Source: CALAZP01 sp041164265 (GTDB taxonomy: Bacteria > Bacteroidota > Bacteroidia > Chitinophagales > Saprospiraceae). Taken from it: 7,212 nt of DNA. Location of the stretch: positions 1-7,212 of the forward strand of contig JBEAPR010000026.1 in the NCBI GenBank assembly GCA_041164265.1, given 5' to 3'. The position numbers and the translations under genes are program-made. A model generated the notes under the pieces. It saw only the letters and a list, made by a program, of their open reading frames with translations. It did no database searches and was not told where the DNA came from. Each line of letters starts with the position of its first letter. Position 1 is the stretch's first letter. Below are positions 5,694 through 7,212 of this stretch, one piece after another.

Positions 5694-6695
5694 TTAACAC
5701 CCCATTACCGTAGCCGTACACCAAAGTGTGCCGCCATTAGCCCAGACTTTTAACATCCTATCTTCCAATTTATTGGCTAGAATAGCCTTCCAGGTTTTTC
5801 CACCATCCTCAGATTTTATAATTCCCTCGGAGTAGCTGCAGTACCAATGGCCTTGTTGGTCAATGGTAAAATTTTGAACATCTGGAAGGGTTTTCAAATA
5901 TTGATCTGCGGGATGTATCGACCAAGTTCGGCCGCCATCTTCGGAAAATTGTATTCTTCCTTCCTGGTCCTTATTCATGGGATTATCGTTACGAATTGCG
6001 AAAAGCTGGGAAGAAGTGGCGTTCAATCGAAAAGTGGTATCATACACTTTCATGAAGGAGAAATTCAACTCCGAAAATAGATTGATTTTTTGCCAAGTTT
6101 GCCCTTCGTCTTCCGATTTGTACAATCCAGCTAGTCCGCTTGCAGTTATGGTGTGGTGTTGGTAAACCAGATCAGTCATCCAGCTTTGAGCAAAAATATG
6201 TTCCCAATGAGCTCCACCATCTTTGGATTTATAAATGCCATTTTGGGAGGCGATAAATAAATGACCGGCCTGATTCTCTACGAAAGAGTTAACCTCGTAA
6301 AGTCCCTCTGGGGTATTTACTATTTTCCAGTTTGACGAGCCTTTCGGCAAGTAATATAAACCATCTCTAACCACATAGGTATAAAATCCGGAAAGGGTGG
6401 GATACAAACCAGTAATATTATTGGCCATTTGAGGGCCTTCAAAGGTCAATGAGGCCCATGGATTAGGTGTGTTGGTTGATTTTCGGTAAATGGTCTTCTT
6501 GTTGATTCCAACCAATATATCTGCTCCATTACTTGCTGAGGAGATGATTCTCATATCCGAAGGAAGATTGTCGGTAATATTTTGCCAAGTTTGACCTCCA
6601 TCGGTGGATTGCATGATTTGGCCTTGAAAGGAAGGGACCTCTTCAAAAGAAGGTAATGTAAACGATAAAATTACAGATAAGGTTAAAAACAGCAT
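5694..6695 (-). CDS. Secreted Asp-box (BNR/Ycf48/sortilin-like) beta-propeller protein
   Basis: This is a 333-residue protein with five clear Asp boxes (S-x-D-x-G-x-T-W): STDGGQTW (30-37), SKDGGAHW (157-164), SEDEGQTW (194-201), SEDGGRTW (251-258) and SEDGGKTW (295-302). Two degenerate copies, around residues 72-80 (STNTPNPW) and 116-123 (LPKGSSNW), fill the gap and give roughly 40-residue blade spacing, consistent with seven blades. Such propellers occur in sialidases, Ycf48/HCF136 assembly factors and sortilin-type receptors. No sialidase catalytic arginine pattern such as an N-terminal RIP motif is apparent, so an enzyme is not claimed; a binding or scaffold role is more likely. The N-terminus (LFLTLSVILSFTL) is hydrophobic and signal-like but has no basic residue before the core. 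An in-frame stop at 6738-6740 rules out a much longer N-terminus, and no other ATG, GTG or TTG lies between. The protein ends in an unusual TATVMGC. It sits 45 bases after the flavin oxidoreductase gene and 27 before selO. Confidence 0.88.
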   Translation of the reverse strand: MLFLTLSVILSFTLPSFEEVPSFQGQIMQSTDGGQTWQNITDNLPSDMRIISSASNGADILVGINKKTIYRKSTNTPNPWASLTFEGPQMANNITGLYPTLSGFYTYVVRDGLYYLPKGSSNWKIVNTPEGLYEVNSFVENQAGHLFIASQNGIYKSKDGGAHWEHIFAQSWMTDLVYQHHTITASGLAGLYKSEDEGQTWQKINLFSELNFSFMKVYDTTFRLNATSSQLFAIRNDNPMNKDQEGRIQFSEDGGRTWSIHPADQYLKTLPDVQNFTIDQQGHWYCSYSEGIIKSEDGGKTWKAILANKLEDRMLKVWANGGTLWCTATVMGC

Positions 6696-6740
6696 GTGGT
6701 ATAAATTTATATTAAAACGATAGGAGTTAGCTATAAGTTA

Positions 6741-7212
6741 TTATTTCCAAACAAATTCCCAAAGAAATTTGAATAACGCTCTAAAAGCGGATATTTTGGG
6801 ATGGGGTGTTTTTCCCTTAGCTATCCTTTCTAATTGAAGTTGATACCAAGGTAATTCTATGCCTCCCAACCGGTCGATGGCTTTGATGCCAGTGGAGATG
6901 ACAGGAGCTTGCCAACTCGTGGTGGTTCCAATTAACAACTGGTGGGCAAAATCAGGTACCAAAGCCAAGGGTCTCGCCAGACCAATAAAGTCTAATTCAT
7001 CGTCAATTAATGCCTGATTCATGGCTTGAATAGTTCTAAATCCTCCTGTGAGCAAAAGTGGAACTTGTGCTACTTTTCTTGCTTTTATAATAAATTCACC
7101 GAAATAAGCCTCTCGCTCCTGAGTGCTTTTTCTTCGAGCGCCCATCATGGCTGCTTTTTCGTAAGTGCCTCCTGAAACTTCAATAAGGTCCATTCCCTCT
7201 ATTGATAATCGG
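6741..7212 (-). CDS. NADH:flavin oxidoreductase, old yellow enzyme family (3' part, 5' end outside window)
   Basis: This is the last 157 residues or so of an FMN-binding (beta/alpha)8-barrel oxidoreductase of the old yellow enzyme/2,4-dienoyl-CoA reductase-like family. Members use NAD(P)H to reduce activated double bonds such as enones, or related substrates. The frame continues to the window edge through RLSIEG, so the ATG at 7193 is internal. Visible family blocks are GMDLIEVSGGTYEKA, then LLLTGGFRT, where the barrel's FMN phosphate site begins, and DFIGLARPLALVPDF, which completes it. The tail, with WYQLQLERIAKGK followed by SAFRALFKFLWEF, is typical of single-domain members. There is no downstream FAD/NAD-binding and Fe-S extension, so this is the short type rather than the FadH/trimethylamine dehydrogenase type. 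About 230-260 residues should lie outside the window, including the usual active-site His/Asn pair. The substrate is unknown. Confidence 0.93.
   Translation of the reverse strand, partial: RLSIEGMDLIEVSGGTYEKAAMMGARRKSTQEREAYFGEFIIKARKVAQVPLLLTGGFRTIQAMNQALIDDELDFIGLARPLALVPDFAHQLLIGTTTSWQAPVISTGIKAIDRLGGIELPWYQLQLERIAKGKTPHPKISAFRALFKFLWEFVWK

Overview
The window looks like ordinary chromosomal DNA of a Bacteroidota bacterium, probably a Cytophagales-type marine or soil organism. The phylum is an inference. It rests on the style of the proteins, moderately AT-rich DNA, A/T-rich leaders that mostly lack a Shine-Dalgarno sequence, and one TAnnTTTG-type -7 element. I see no mobile element, CRISPR array, tRNA, rRNA or prophage gene. 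No stretch longer than about 90 bases is without a gene.

Layout. On the + strand, positions 1-1993 hold the end of korA and all of korB, the two subunits of a 2-oxoacid:ferredoxin oxidoreductase. Everything after that is on the - strand. Read in the direction of transcription (right to left), there are two blocks. The first (7212 to 3685) runs from the end of an old-yellow-enzyme-type NADH:flavin oxidoreductase, through a secreted Asp-box beta-propeller protein and the SelO protein AMPylase, to a Dps ferritin. The second (3595 to 1974) is a tight three-gene run. It holds an unrecognised secreted, charged protein with an internal IIIING repeat, a DUF1330 protein, and a small secreted M23 (LytM) peptidase whose 3' end overlaps the 3' end of korB by 20 bases.

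How the genes may work together. KorAB oxidises a 2-oxoacid to an acyl-CoA and reduces ferredoxin. SelO, Dps and the flavin oxidoreductase all have links to redox or oxidative stress, so the right-hand block could be loosely a stress cluster, but this is guilt by association. The left-hand run pairs two exported proteins with a small cytosolic one and has no obvious shared pathway.

I did not find a clearly new biological system. The points most worth a second look are the M23 domain whose usually conserved YAH histidine is a glutamine, the unrecognised repeat protein encoded in the same run, and the propeller protein, which reads as seven blades when two degenerate Asp boxes are counted.
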